From assembly GCF_041146795.1 (NCBI RefSeq), contig NC_135173.1, forward strand, positions 56,224,865 through 56,288,864: 64,000 nucleotides of DNA, given 5' to 3'. The position numbers and the translations under genes were made by a program. The stretch comes from Maylandia zebra. Lineage: Eukaryota > Chordata > Actinopteri > Cichliformes > Cichlidae. The notes beneath the pieces were generated by a model that saw only the letters and a list, made by a program, of their open reading frames with translations, had not been told where the DNA came from and made no database searches. Below are positions 36,075 through 48,899 of this stretch, piece by piece; positions within the stretch are counted from its first letter, which is position 1; each line of letters starts with the position of its first letter.

Positions 36075-37925
36075 TCGGGGGTGGCTGTGGTTCAATAATT
36101 ACCTCTTCCAAACCATCAACGTGTCTTTCAGAGCCCATTCCTACAAAACTGCTCAAAGAAGTCCTGCCATTAATTAATTCTTCGATCTTAAATATGATCA
36201 ACCTATCTCTAATAATCGGCTATGTACCACAGGCCTTCAAGCTGGCTGTAGTGCTATGCAGAGGACACCCAGCTCTATCTATCTATGAAGCCAGATAACA
36301 CACACCAATTAGGAATGTCTTAAAGACATAAAGATCTGGATGGCCGCTAACTTTCTGCTTCTTAATTCAGATAAAACTGAGGTTATTTTACTCGGCCCTG
36401 AAAATCTTAGAAATATGGTATCTAACCAGATTCTTACTCTGGATGGCATTACCTTGGCTTCCAGTAACGCTGTGAGGAACCTTGGAGTCATTTTTGACCA
36501 GGACATGTCCTTCAACACACATATTAAACAAATATGTAAGACTGCTTTCTTCCATTTGCACAACATCTCTAACGTTAGAAATATCCTGTCTCAGAGTGAC
36601 GCTGAAAAACTAGTTCATGCATTTATTACTTCCAGGCTGGACTACTGTAATTCATTATTATCAGGAAGTCATAAAAACTCCCCGAAAAGCCTTCAGCTAA
36701 TCCAAAATGCTGCAGCAAGAGTCCTGACAGGGACTAGAAAGAGAGAGCAGATTTCGCCTGTTTTGGTTTCCCTTCATTGGCTTCCTGTTAAATCCAGAAT
36801 TGAATTCAAAATCCTGCTCCTCACATACAAGGTCTTAAATAATCAGGCCCCATCTTATCTTAATGACCTTGTAGTATCATATCACCCTATTAGAGCACTT
36901 CGCTCTCACTCTGCAGGCCTACTTGTTGTTCATAGAGTATTTAAAAGTAGAATGGGAGGGAGAGCCTTCAGTTTTCAGGCCCCTCTTCTGTGGAACCAGC
37001 TTCCAGTTTGGATTCGGGAGACAGACACTATCTCTACTTTTAAGATTAGGCTTAAAACTTTCCTTTTTGCTAAAGCATATAGTTAGGGCTGGACCAGGTG
37101 ACCCTGAATCCTCCCTTAGTTATGCTGCAATAGATGTAGGCTGCCGGGGGATTCCCATGATGCATTGAGTTTTTCCTTTCCAGTCACCTTTCTCGCTCAC
37201 TATGTATTAACAGACCTCTCTGCATTGAAGCATATCTGTTATTAACCTCTGTCTCTCTTCCACAGCATGTCTTTTATCCTGTCTTCCTTCTCTCTGTTAG
37301 GTATGGCTGTGACGTGAACTCAAAAAGGCTTTAATTTAAGACTCAAAATATAACATGACTGAAAAACTCAAAACAAACTTAAACTAGAAAAATGACAAAA
37401 CACACAGCTTGGTAAACGGTAGATCGCGACACGGACACAGAGAAACACAGGGCTTAAATACACAGAGGGAGCAATCAGGGAATGAATAACAGGAGGGAAA
37501 TACAGCTGGGGCAAATCAGAACTGACGAGACAAAAGGAAGCGTAAACTGAACACACTAAGACAGAGACCTTCAAAGTAAAACAGGAAACACATAACACAG
37601 ACTCACATGCAGGCACTACAGAGGGAATAGAGACGTGGGACCAGGGCAGACACAAACACTGACTGAACACGGGGATATAGGAACTAAGGATACATAGAGA
37701 CGCGAACTAGACAAGGGGATGCAGGTGATAGGGGAGACAGAGCAACTAAAGAAGACAGAGACATAAGCCATAAGACGGAACTCAAAGAAACCAAAAACTA
37801 GAAATTATAAATAATAACATAAACTCAAAAACCCTGGGTCGACGACCCAGGCATCCTAACACTCTCACCCCAACCGGTCGCAGCAGATGGCCGCCCCTCC
37901 CTGAGGCTGGTTCTGACCGAGGTTT
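36075..37925 (+). mobile_element. L2-like LINE, truncated and split by an LTR
   Basis: The left part (about 36110-36250) reads LLKEVLPLINSSILNMIN and LSLIIGYVPQAFKLAV. There is then an internal deletion, after which a frame at 36340-37086 reads MAANFLLLNSDKTEVILLG, TLDGITLASSNAVRNLGVIF and LIQNAAARVLTGTRKREQ, ending TFLFAKAYS. A 3' UTR follows (tcctcccttagttatgctgc, then atgtcttttatcctgtcttc) and resumes at 37867 after an inserted LTR. The 36340-37086 frame is open for 248 residues but is only the C-terminal part of ORF2, not a host gene. Confidence 0.88.
37295..37861 (-). mobile_element. Solo LTR (fossil) with 5-bp target duplication
   Basis: The 567-bp segment begins TGTTAGG and ends CCTAACA, flanked on both sides by CTCTC (37290-37294 and 37862-37866). 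The surrounding L2-like 3' UTR becomes continuous when the segment is skipped. On the minus strand there is a tatttaagccctg TATA-like element and an attaaa poly(A)-like signal, as in an LTR. No internal region is present. Fairly young, as ends and duplication are intact. Family (Gypsy or ERV) not assigned. Confidence 0.75.
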
Positions 37926-38046
37926 CTCGAGTTGGATGCTCGGATGGAGCCCGAGTAACATGGAGATGGGGAGGAGGTGGATTGAACATAGGTGTCTGCG
38001 AGGTGGAATGACAGATGTTGGCGGTGTGCAAAACAAACCATGACAT
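37926..38046 (-). repeat. Possible second LTR-type end fragment
   Basis: On the minus strand this begins TGTCATGGTTTGTTTTGCAC, sharing the TGTCATGGTT start of the element at 23499. Short and unclassified. Confidence 0.3.
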
Positions 38047-38049
38047 GAG

Positions 38050-39890
38050 TGGGGCAATGACAAGAAGTCAAATCAGTGGTGAAAAAATTATTCAGACATT
38101 TATTAAAATAAAGTTTATTCCTACAATCACAACTTTGCCATTAAATTATCAACTCATATTGAAGAAACTACTTATCCTACTTCACTGCTCAGTGCTGTAT
38201 TGGACAGACATGTGTTATATTCTTTGTGATCACCGTGTGTAGTGTGACTATATCTCTAAAAAAAATTGTTTTTTCATTTCACAGTGAATTTAGAGTGAAT
38301 TAAACTATAAAATAGTGACTTATATAAGGGCCAAATGAGTTAGAGTAAATACAAAATACAAATACAAATACAAAAGTGTCCAGATGGTGGATCAACCTTT
38401 AGACTAGTTTAAAGTGTGTTTAAATGTGTAACAGAAATAGAATGACTTCCTTTGGTTTAAGCATTTTTTAAAAATTATTTGTTAAATGAGCTAATGTTTT
38501 GTCACAACATCCTTATTGAGACAAAACATGTGATTGCTTAATTCTAGGTGACGTGTTATTTAATTCCCTTTAATTCCATTTGTCATATGTGAAAAGTCTT
38601 TTGGCTCTGGTCTCTTCGGACCGTAATTAGTTACAGCTGTGATCCCACCTGTTTCCCATGCTCTTGTTGACCTGTGTTGACCCCTGCTGTTTTTAACTTA
38701 AAGTCCTAGTTTGAAACCTGCAAGAGTTGCAGGTAGTATATTTATACAGCAAAGGTCACAGTGGTATAAGCATGCTACGTAAAAGATGACAAATGTACAA
38801 AATGTGTTGTATTTATAACTAGACGAGGTGTACCTCTTCCTGTATAGACAGAGGTATACTTCAAATAGATCTGTGTATGCATGTGTGCATTTGCTCAGCA
38901 TAGGGGGGAGGCAGAGTAAAGTGCATGACTGCTATGAAACAACCTCTTTTATTATGGTCAGGACAGGAACTTCATAATTTAAAATTTCCTCCCAATACAT
39001 CAGTCATAAAGTCAACTATTTGTCCTAGATGTTGTTAAAGCCAAATTAAAGCCGTACAACTATGACAAAATTACGTGTTACCTAAAATCCTGCATCTTCA
39101 AATACCGGTATCTGTATTGTAGGGCAATACTGACCTTGCTATATCATGATTGTGTTCAGTATTTACAATCAGCTTAATGAAAGATGTAATAAATAGGTCC
39201 AATAAATATGTTATGAATACAAAAGTGTTCTCTTTATCACAGTAATGTGGAGGTTATCTCTTCTGTGATTCATATTAATGATCTATGAAAATTCATTTAT
39301 GTTGGGTTTAAGTGGACCCTGCTGGTAAACAGAACCTGTTGCTGAAAGCAACCACACAGACACCAGTGTACATTTTACTTGCGAGGGGAGCGTTGGAGAG
39401 CAGTGAGTGCGACTCGCCTGTCCAAGCAACTCCAATTCCTCTGCGTCCGCCTCACTCTTATTGACAACAGAGGTTACACATATTTCAGCTAACCACGTGA
39501 CAGTTTTAAGCAGGCATATCTGTACAACATCAGTGTCTGTATTCTGTGTGTTTCCAGCTATACCATACGTAGGCATACGACCTTTCAATGAATTTAAACT
39601 GTGTATGAGGTATGCAGAAAAGCAGAAGTAAGCATCTTGCTAAAGTATAAAAACAGTGACCCTTCTGTGTTTGTGCTTTAGTGTGTCCTTTGTCCTGTGT
39701 CACAGCATCTGTAAGTTCTTTGACTTTTTGTTTTAAACTCGATTAAAGGTCAGTTTAACTTCACCAGTTTGGACATTTCAAAATGCAAAATCTTCATGCA
39801 TTTTGAACATTTTGTACCTTGTTCAATAGCACACTGTTTTGTAACATCCAACACTCCTGTGCTTTATTAAAACCAGGTTCTCAAGGTCAA
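38050..39890. other. Intergenic, no gene recognised
   Basis: Short frames only and no recognised repeat. Composition is AT-rich with a slightly GC-richer patch at 38590-38690. Confidence 0.5.
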
Positions 39891-40560
39891 GGTAACTTTA
39901 TTTATACCCAAAGGCAAGGTAAATTTGCTTTACAGAAAAATGACAGCATTTGGCATCCCTTTAAAAACACACATACCTAGTATATATAAAACTCACTGTG
40001 GCACATATATAGTAGTTTTGATATTTCGAATCAAAAACAGTTTTTATTTAATTCAGTGACAGCAACGGGGACAAAGCTATTTTTATAACGCTTTGTCCTA
40101 CATCTCGGAAATAGAAACCTCCGTCCTGAGGGAAGAAGCTGAAATTCACCCCTTAGAGGATGGGAACCATTTTTAAGGATTGATAAAGCCATCCTCTGTA
40201 CCTGCTTAGAGTACAGGGAGGCTAAACAAGACTGTGGCTCACCTATCAGACGACTGGACCATCTCACTATCTGATTTAGAGAGTTTTTCTCTGTGACAGA
40301 GGTCTGACCAAACCATGCCACCAAACAAAAGGATAAAACAGACTCAATAAAAGAACGATAAAACAAAGTTAAAATTTTTTGGTCAATGTGGAAGTGAACA
40401 AGTTTCCTAAGACAATAAAGGTGCTGGTGACCCTTTTTACAAACTGATTTGCAATTTTGATCAAAGTTCAGTTTTTCATTTATTATGGTCCCAAGATATT
40501 TATATGATTGTACTTGCTCTATTTTCTGACCTTTAATTAAATCTGGTGGTTAATTCTTGC
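39890..40560 (-). mobile_element. CR1/L2/Rex1-type LINE 3' fragment
   Basis: The minus strand reads QSYKYLGTIINEKLNFDQNC, then LTLFYRSFIESVLSFCLVAW, SLNQIVRWSSRLIGE, GSHPLRGEFQLLPSGRRF and KNSFVPVAVTELN. This is the C-terminal part of LINE ORF2 after the RT active site, largely open. It ends in a tail near 39890. It is a different lineage from the L2-like copies at 23.6 and 36.3 kb. Confidence 0.85.
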
Positions 40561-43500
40561 CTCTTTTTGGTTAAACTATCTTCCTTTCCTTTCTTTTTTT
40601 CTCTTTTTTTTGTGGCTTACCAATATTATGCAAACTCTATTTCTAATTCTAAGGTGTGAAACCCATGACACACCAACAAATGGTTTACTCTGGGCAGACG
40701 TGTAAAACCTGCCATAAAAATGTAAGTCGCCCCTTTACTGATGAATAGCAAATTGAGTCGGGGCCTAAGAAAGAGCCCTGGGGAACACTAGGGATGACTG
40801 GGGAAGCTTGTGATGTGAGATGTTTTAACTGTACATACCTGATTACAATCTGAGATTACAATTTACAACATGACATGGAAAGTGCCTTATTTAAAAGAAT
40901 ATCATGAGAGACAATATCAAAGGCAGAGCTCAGATCAAGGAGCATTTGGTTAACAGCCCAGTGTCAGCTGCCAACAGAAGATCATTTGTGATTTTGACCA
41001 TGCCTACCCCTGCTCTATGAAGTGGCTGAAAACCAGATTATCTATTTATAATTTTATTTATCAAATAATTCAAAAAGATGATTGCTAATAAGTTGAAGTT
41101 AGATCTAAACAACAAGAGTTATTTCCCAAAGGTAAATTAGCATATGGACAATAATTATTTGAAAGGGTCTGTATGGGGTTTCCTAAGAGTTGGCATTATC
41201 ATTGCTTTAAGCGGTGCAGGAAAAAGCCAGATATTAGGGAAGAGTGAATAATATCAGCTAAAGACAGAGAGAAGATAAACAGGATTTAGCCACTTGAGTG
41301 AGAAATGGGTCTTTATTAAGATTTCTTAATAAATCCAGATATTTCCCTAACAGTCAGGAGGAAAGAGTCCTAGTATTCCCTTGAGCAGACCTGATGAGTG
41401 TTGTATAATATTCAAATTAAGGTGTAGACAGGGCATCCTTATTGTGGTGCCTGTGTTCCTGATACATGAACCAGGGAACATAGTGGATGAAAGAGAGTCT
41501 GACAGTTCTGTGAATTTTCAAAGGAGTGAAGTCCATAATTGTATTAAGACACCAGTTTATCAGGAGTACATAAATTATCTCTTCGAGGCAGACTGTCAGT
41601 TACATGGGAGAAAGTAGTTATGTCAATGTACTTAATGCTTCAATATGAGAGAGTGAAAAGAGTTTGACTTAAATATACAGTTCTTAGGAGTAACACCAGA
41701 AACTCAAAAGGGATCAAGAATATGGCCATTAGAGTGAGTTAGGAAATTACTGAATTCTGATTAACGAAAATGATCAAGACATGAGAAAGAATATTGCCTC
41801 TGTAAGAGTATCCGTGACATTTTCCACACATACCGTATAAGAACACATAAAGAAAGCAAGGTGCAAAAAGGCAATACTTTTTCCTGTGTGATTTCTCATT
41901 CTTACACATAACTTAATTCACAAACATCTGTGATTTTATTTCTTTATATGGGTGGAACACATGGGTTGGTACTGACATCTGGTGAGAATTTTATGTCAAT
42001 AGCAACTTTAGAAATATATTTATTTAGAAAATTGATGGCGTGTTAATTACTTATTTTACCCTCTGAATATTATTAACCCCCCAAAAAATAGCAGTGTGGG
42101 GTAAATAAAGATGTTTATATTAATAAAGGCATGGTTTGGTGACCATTAGAATAGTTTCGGAGAAACTGAGACCCTCACTAACCTTTGATGTACACTATAA
42201 GCAGGCCTGTAATATGAAAGAAACTGCTCAGTTCAAAAAAGTTTTAGGCACCTAAGAGTCTAAGGTGGCACCAATTCAGCGTGAGAAATTTATTTTCACC
42301 ATTTTACATTTTGCATGTGAAACAAAGCTTGCTTTGTCTGCGGTTCAGCATGTCATAACCACAGTGCCACTGGTTTTATTTGGTCTCACGCACTGCTACT
42401 TCACTGCTTGTTAAATGTCGCAGTAGTTATTGCCATTATTCCAGCATAGGCAGATCATTCAAAAAAAAAAAAAGTCTTACGCACACAGAGGTTAAAGTGA
42501 AATTTCCACCATGCTCACTGTCTGCATTCTTTGTTTACTTTAATAACATAAAACCAGACTTCTGTTAAGTGGAAGTCTTTTGGCTTAAACCACAGGCTGC
42601 ATTTCCTCTTTTCTAGTTGGCCCAGCTGGAAACCGTGAGGTCTTTCGGTAAATAAAATGAGTTGCAGAATGAACAGCAACCAATAGCAGTCTTTTACATA
42701 TACAAATTTACATGAAAGTCTGGCTCATTGGAAGCAACATATTCAAAAAAAATAAGTGGCGATCAAGACATTTGCAGAGTATTGTACATCTTGCATATTG
42801 TCTGATATCCACCACTGTAAAGGTCAACAATGGAACACATTGTACTGTAATCATATTAAACAGAAGTACAGAATCACTGCAGCCATTTGCGTTGAGACTG
42901 AACCTGTGCACTGACTATTTGGAGAGCTAAATGTGATGTGGAACAAACCATCATAATTGGAGCCTTTCCAGCCTTTTCTACATGAATTCTGTTTCAGAAA
43001 ATGTGAGTCCTTTCATAAGTTCCTAACTTTAAAGACTCACAACCAAGTCCTACCTTCATGAAACCAGTAATATAAAATATAAAAGAGCTTAAACTCATCA
43101 TTTATAGAAGCTGAAGCCATATCCATAAAACCCATCTTTGAGTCCTATTTTTTTAGCAGTTTTCTGTACCAGTCACGCAACGCTTTGTTAAAAATAATTT
43201 TGCTCAGAGGAAATCCAACAAGTGGTTCTTGAATAAACGGGAACTGTGTCTGTGCCTGTCTGTGGCGCTACGTGAATGCAACCAGGGCAGGGTGTGTCCT
43301 GTCCCTGCCCCCAACATGTGCAAAGAACGCATTTTACACAGAGCGCTGACAAAAGGTAAGGTGACACTCCATAACAATCATTTACCTCAGAGCGCTCCCA
43401 CAACCAGTCGTTAAATGGGAAGCAGCATTCTTGGCCTGTTTGTGTGTGTACGTGTACCTGGGGGGGATGGTGGCAGGTAAATGGGTGGGGTCAGTGTTTG

Positions 43501-44100
43501 AACCACGGCAGTTTACCTACTCCTTATCTACAGAGAAAAGACTGCAGTAGATTTTCCCTTTATACATTTGTTGACCATATTGTCTTTTAGACGCTGGCAA
43601 TGTCGACTGAAAAAAAGTGTAACAATACTGGCCTCTAAGAGGACTGCACGCCATTAATTTTTTTTATAAAATACAAAACACTAACTGGGTTAAACCAAAT
43701 GAATAAAGATGACGTGAAACTAGCTATTTATGTTTCAGAGGTGAAACTAGTCTGCCACTAAAACCACTCGGTAGAAAATGCAATTATATGTAGGTCGTCC
43801 TCACTGATCTGTTAATCATTCCTCAACACTCTCCACTCTAAGCTCATTTACCGAACAGGAGTGAACATTAAAAGTTCAAGCTTAAAACGCTGGCCTTTAC
43901 ACTGTGTGAAGTTGCACCGAGTTTCTGCACAACAACATTCCAGGAATTACTGCCCGAGACTCATCAATGACACTGCGTCTCATCCAGATGCAGTACGAAA
44001 ATGAGAATAGTGACTCACGAGTCACAGGAACGTTATCAGTTACGTAATAGCACAAAAGAAGTTTCGCAGATACTAAATCCTGTTGTTTTACCATTTATTT
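40560..44100. other. Intergenic, partly repeat-like
   Basis: 40.7-41.8 kb looks like decayed dispersed sequence (for example gaaagagccctggggaacac), but I cannot name the family. The rest shows no gene. A poly(A) run lies at 42460-42472. The left flank may include the distal 3' UTR of the first PAR gene. Confidence 0.4.
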
Positions 44101-44610
44101 AAGAAACTTAGTAACAATGTCAACTGTTCTCCCTTCATTTTTTTTTGTTTTGAATAAGCAAAAGTGTGATAAAAGGGCTTTAAAATGACAAAAATAAAAC
44201 TTGCTGGATGCATGAATTGTGTGTGTATATAAAAAAAAGCAAATTTATCTCATAAAAATCAATATATTTACAAGCTCTCTGAACAGGTTAATGTGTCTAT
44301 AGTATAAATGTCATTCATATTAAATTACATTTCTATTGATATTCAAAGATAATCAGTCAAAACCACAGGAAGAAGCACATTAGTCCATTCAAAGCTCTGC
44401 ATGTCAGTATGAAGCAGGTGTGGACCCGTAACACAGGCACTCATATACATTTCACATTTTAATGCCAAGCGGCTCAAATTATAAATAAAAGTTCATCTTT
44501 GGTTACCAGAGTCCATCTGGTATGTGTTTTTTTAGTTTTTTTGTTTACAGTGTTTACACTGTAAAAGCACAACCAGGCCTGGAATCAGAGTCTCTCCTCT
44601 CCTTTTCTCA

Positions 44611-46280
44611 CTAACAGGTGCTGCTCTGCGTGGTCCCAACATCTGACACGTATGCTTTGCTCTTCTTGGAATATTTCATGGAACTGAAGGAAACTCTCAT
44701 TTGCTCCACAGCCCTGCTGCTCCTACACAGCAGAGTGTTCTTCACATGGTTTCTGAAATCCTCAGACACAAAGTAGTAGATGAATGGGTCCAGGCAGCTG
44801 TTGAGACTTGCCAAGCACAAAGTAGAGATGTAGACGTTGTAACCATGATTTCCTATACTGTTCTTTTGTAAACCGTAATGCACCAGCAGCATGATGTTAC
44901 TGGGAATAAAGCACACAAGGAAGGTCACCAGGACGATTCCGATCAACACCACAACTTTGTGTCGGTTCTTTGATGCTGTACTTTCCTCCATGCTTGTCCC
45001 CAGAGCCTTCAGCAACATAGCATAGGCTACAATGATCACTATGCAAGGGATTAGGAACACAACTGTTCCCATCATGATAAAGTAGATGAATGGCAACCTG
45101 ATAGACTCGAATGGAATTTCTAGGTCCTTTATGACAGTCACATCATGACATGTGGTTACATTGGGGTCTTTTAGCTTGGTCGTGTGGTCATACAGGTACA
45201 GAGGAGTGGTGGTGACCCAGATAAAAGCCCAGATAGCTACAGAGACACCAATGGCAATTTTATTATTCTTCCTCTGCTGAGAGAGCGGGTGAGCCACAAC
45301 CCAGTACCTCTGCACGCTCAGGCAGGTGATGAACAGAATAGAGCAATACATGTTCCCGTAGAAGAAGCTCACTAGGACTTTGCAGAGAGGCTCTCCATAG
45401 ATCCAGTTGTTGCCGTTTATGTGGTAGTGTATTTTTAATGGAATCCAAATGACAAAGAGCAGGTCAGCCAGAGCCAGGTTGGCCATGTATATTGATGAAG
45501 GGTGCTTCTTTTTGGTCCTGAAGAGAAAGACCCAGATTGCCATGCCATTGGCCGGAAGTCCAACTGCAAATATGATGATGTAGACGATCGGGAAGAAGAC
45601 TGTGGTGAGGCTACTCTTAAGCGTAGCTGATACTTCCTCATCCACAACAACTTGGTTTGAATTTTCAGGGTCCTTTTGTCCGATGAACGTCCGGCCTCTC
45701 TCTAAAACACATATACAAACGGAAATAAATATTACAGTTTAAATTACTGATTAAACAGCAGACAGAACACCAATGACAGCTTATCATTTAAGTTGTTATT
45801 ACAGACCCCCCGCCCCAAACTAAATTTGGGTTTAGTTCTGTTGGCTGAGCCAAACAAGTTATTTGAGGCATCACAATGGCCTCAGACAGGAGTCGTTTCA
45901 TTAGGTACAGGAGTCGTTTCATTAGGTACAGAACCTTTTGGTCTAAAGCATACATGATAATGATAAGGATCTGTTAAATCCGTAAAAACGATCCTGTGTC
46001 AAGTATCTTCTTAAGTTTTGAAAAGTAAGCCTTTATTTCCCGAAAGTTTTCTCTTTTGTGAAGTTACTACAATCCCAGTTTAAAAAGAGCTCGGTTAAAA
46101 TATTTGCTCTTTAGACACCCGTCTTTAGACCGTGACAACAACAACAAAACAAAACATGAGCCGAGCTCGGTATAACAGCACCCTGACATTTCGAGACAGC
46201 GCAGGGATTTTGAACTTACGTGATGAGACGGAGCCGCAGCAGAAAATAACCAACAGCCACAGTAACCGTGTTGAACCCAT
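44611..46280 (-). CDS. f2rl1: Protease-activated receptor 2 (copy 1)
   Basis: A class A GPCR activated by trypsin-like proteases. Two exons in the standard PAR layout: exon 1 46220-46280 (signal peptide MGSTRLLWLLVIFCCGSVSS, donor gtaagt) and exon 2 44611-45701 (acceptor ttttag), giving 383 residues (human PAR2 397). Residues 21-30 read QRGRTFIGQK, giving predicted cleavage R24/T25 and tethered ligand TFIGQK, comparable to human SKGR/SLIGKV. LTTVFFPIVY, WVFLFRTKKKHPSSIYMANLALADLLF, NNWIYGE, FFYGNMYCSILF, SVQRYW and LNSCLDPFIYYF follow the PAR2 family. The second extracellular loop has NVTTCHDV with an N-glycosylation site. The tail is Ser/Thr-rich (MRVSFSSMKYSKK). Read from the genomic right, this is the last gene of a four-gene same-strand cluster. 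Confidence 0.95.
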
Positions 46281-46329
46281 GTTTCTATCACTGAGACTCT
46301 CTCGGTGCAAATTCTCCTTTTCTCGACCT

Positions 46330-46500
46330 CTTAACAGCCAGCTGAGTCTTAAATGTCCGACGACTTCTCCAACATTGAAGGACACACCCCGAGAGTACCT
46401 GTTCCTACGCTTGCGTCATGTCCAAACCCGCCCGCCCAGTCCGCCCTCAGGTGCATTTCCTGTTACGGGTTTCTGTGGAGCTCCGTTGATTCAGTGAGAA
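46330..46500 (-). promoter_or_regulatory. 5' flank shared among PAR genes
   Basis: This block upstream of the copy 1 ATG contains ttgcgtcatgtcc and cgggtttctgtggagctccg. The same words in order (tttgcgtcatatc, ccggtttcttcggagctcca) occur upstream of the PAR1/3-type gene at 55.03-55.14 kb, and decayed forms lie near 57.0 and 59.65 kb. It is likely the ancestral promoter region carried by tandem duplication. Confidence 0.5.
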
Positions 46501-47340
46501 CAAAACACGCAGTAAATAAACATGCCATATAAGTTACAGGCACCTTTACCACACATTATAAAGAATTATTTTATTATCATTTTTAAAATTCCGTTGTCAG
46601 TGCTAAATGAAGGGTGGCTGAATTTTATTGATACTGAAGTAGAAACTTATTTCAAATCTGACATTAGTTTTTTGAGTGTTTATCGTTTAGAAAAAAAGAG
46701 AAAACATGGCCAGCAAACAGGCCTAAAGTCAAACACGTTAAGTTGACGAATGTTCTGTTGATTGATGCTTTAACTAGTCATTTGGTTTTATTTTCAGAGT
46801 TACAGAAACTACAGACCACCGCACAGCAGACAGGAAATATCAACACTGTAAATATATAAATGAACTGTAGGGAAAAGGTGGGTCTTAAGTATGTTTTTGT
46901 GTGGCTGAAATTATGATTTTGTGAATACACACTGTTTGTTTTTTGATATCATGCCATCTCTCTTCCTCTTGGTATCTAGCCATGTAAATAATTAGTTAAA
47001 TTATATGAAAATAAGCGCAAAAGGGGCAAAACATGTAACTGTGTAAGTGATATGATCTGTCTCTCCTGTGTAGGTGTGCTGTTGTACATTCTGTACAATC
47101 CGAGCTTGTAGAAGGAAAGAAAAAAAAAATTGTATGAACTCATAGTTCCCTTTGTGAGGGAACTTCAGGAAACCCAACTCTGCTCAAAGGCAAAAATTAT
47201 AACTGTATATTTAATGCAGGAATTCTCACTGTACTGTAGTAAGTGATCATTATTTGGCAGGTCATGAAAACAAGAAGACCCAAAATGAAGCTCTTTAGTC
47301 CTCCAATGAGATATTCAAAGTACATGATTTGTGTATATCT
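46501..47340. other. Intergenic, no gene recognised
   Basis: AT-rich, no recognisable frames or repeats before the microsatellite at 47.34 kb. Confidence 0.55.
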
Positions 47341-47345
47341 CTATA

Positions 47346-47423
<78 letters not shown>

Positions 47424-47953
47424 ACCCAGCACGCCCCTACGGGCGGTTTATCCTTCAAGCTCGGGTCCTCTACCAGAGGCCTGGGAGCTTGAGGGTCCTG
47501 CGCAGTATCTTAGCTGTTCCCAGGACTGCGCTCTTCTGGACAGAGATCTCCGATGTTGTTCCCGGGATCTGCTGGAGCCACTCGCCTAGCTTGGGAGTCA
47601 CCGCACCTAGTGCTCCGATTACCACGGGGACCACCGTTACCTTCACCCTCCACATCCTCTCGAGCTCTTCTCTGAGCCCTTGGTATTTCTCCAGCTTCTC
47701 GTGTTCCTTCTTCCTGATATTGCTGTCATTCGGAACCGCTACATCGATCACTACGGCCGCCTTCTTCTGTTTGTCTACCACCACTATGTCCGGTTGGTTA
47801 GCCACCACCATTTTGTCCGTCTGTATCTGGAAGTCCCACAGGATCTTAGCTCGGTCATTCTCCACCACCCTTGGGGGCATCTCCCATTTTGACCTCGGGA
47901 CTTCCAGGTTGTACTCAGCACAGATGTTCCTGTACACTATGCCGGCCACTTGG

Positions 47954-48012
<59 letters not shown>

Positions 48013-48040
48013 CATATATATATACATACATACTGTATAT
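47340..48040 (-). mobile_element. Restriction-like-endonuclease LINE 3' end in (TA)n
   Basis: A (CT)n/(TA)n tract (47340-47420) and a second (TA)n tract (47955-48040) bracket a GC-rich insert. Its minus frame reads NQVAGIVYRNICAEYNLEVP, KMVVANQPDIVVVDKQKKAA, VVIDVAVPNDSNIRKKEHEK and GALGAVTPKLGEWLQQIPGT, ending KLPGLW with a stop at 47470. PD followed by IDVAVP and a downstream K fits the PD-(D/E)xK-type endonuclease of R2/R4/Dong (Rex6-like) LINEs. A 50-base 3' UTR then enters the TA repeat. The copy is 5'-truncated, so only the C-terminal domain is present; the open frame continues into translated TA repeat, which is not real coding. Confidence 0.85.
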
Positions 48041-48059
48041 ATCTCTGTGTGTATGTTAA

Positions 48060-48495
48060 CCCACCAAAAAGAACAGCGGCGGAAATTTCTGGAACACACA
48101 GCTGACTGCGTTTTGAAAATAAGGAACATCTAGCTTGACATTTCTAAGTGTTTACCTGATGATACAGTCAGAGGAAATGTTGATGACCAAACAAAGTGAG
48201 TAACAGAAACACTTTTAATGCCACATGCAATGGCATTTATGCAACTGCATACTTGTTTCACAAACTGTCAGAAGCATAATGGAAAACTGATAAAAGCAAT
48301 ATCATTTAATATTATATTACATTTTCCAGTTTTATAAAACATTGTTTTTACTTATTAAATTAATGGCACTGAAATCAGAGAACTTCAATTAATTTAAAGA
48401 ATTGTGCACAAATGTAACCAGTTCGGTTAGCAATAGTGAGCTGATGGATGACACCTAACAAGTATGCAGTGAGAAAGCACAATTAATTGAGGTGA
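48060..48495. other. Intergenic, no gene recognised
   Basis: Short spacer between the LINE and the second PAR2 gene; no features seen. Confidence 0.5.
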
Positions 48496-48498
48496 TAC

Positions 48499-48504
48499 TT
48501 TTAT
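48499..48504 (-). terminator. Candidate poly(A) signal of PAR2 copy 2
   Basis: TTTATT on the plus strand (AATAAA on the gene strand) lies about 400 bases after the stop codon of the receptor gene. Confidence 0.45.
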
Positions 48505-48899
48505 TGAGAACCTTTTAAATATAGTAAAAAGATTTACCAAAAAACAAACAAAAACTGACTTCATCTTCTTTGATATACGCTAAATGTTATGTAAGCAAGG
48601 CAGCAAAGCACTCTAGCACAAGCTGTCAGAGTTGCTCTCAATAAAAATTATGGCACAATTTTGGACACGTTTGTAATGTCTAAAGCAATTGATCACATCC
48701 TGGATAAATTAAATTAAAGCAGCTTTAAGAAATGTTACACATTAAACAAGAAAAAAACAAAAAAAACAAATGAAAGCAAAGATTTTACAAAACTTTAAAA
48801 ATCAGTAACATTAAAAGTCAAACTGACTTGTTCACCTGTAACAAACCAGGAAGTAAAATGATAAAAACAAGTCTTAAAAAAAAAAAAATCAAGAATTCA

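Noticed and set aside
36340-37086. 248-residue open frame as a host gene
   Set aside because: It is the C-terminal part of an L2-like LINE ORF2, with a near-identical copy at 23.6 kb and the family's 3' UTR following.
40031-40366. 111-residue frame as a gene
   Set aside because: FYRSFIESVLSF and QLLPSGRRF identify the post-RT end of a LINE.
47243-48133. 296-residue plus-strand frame
   Set aside because: It is translated TA microsatellite (repeated YI) plus the antisense of the LINE endonuclease domain.
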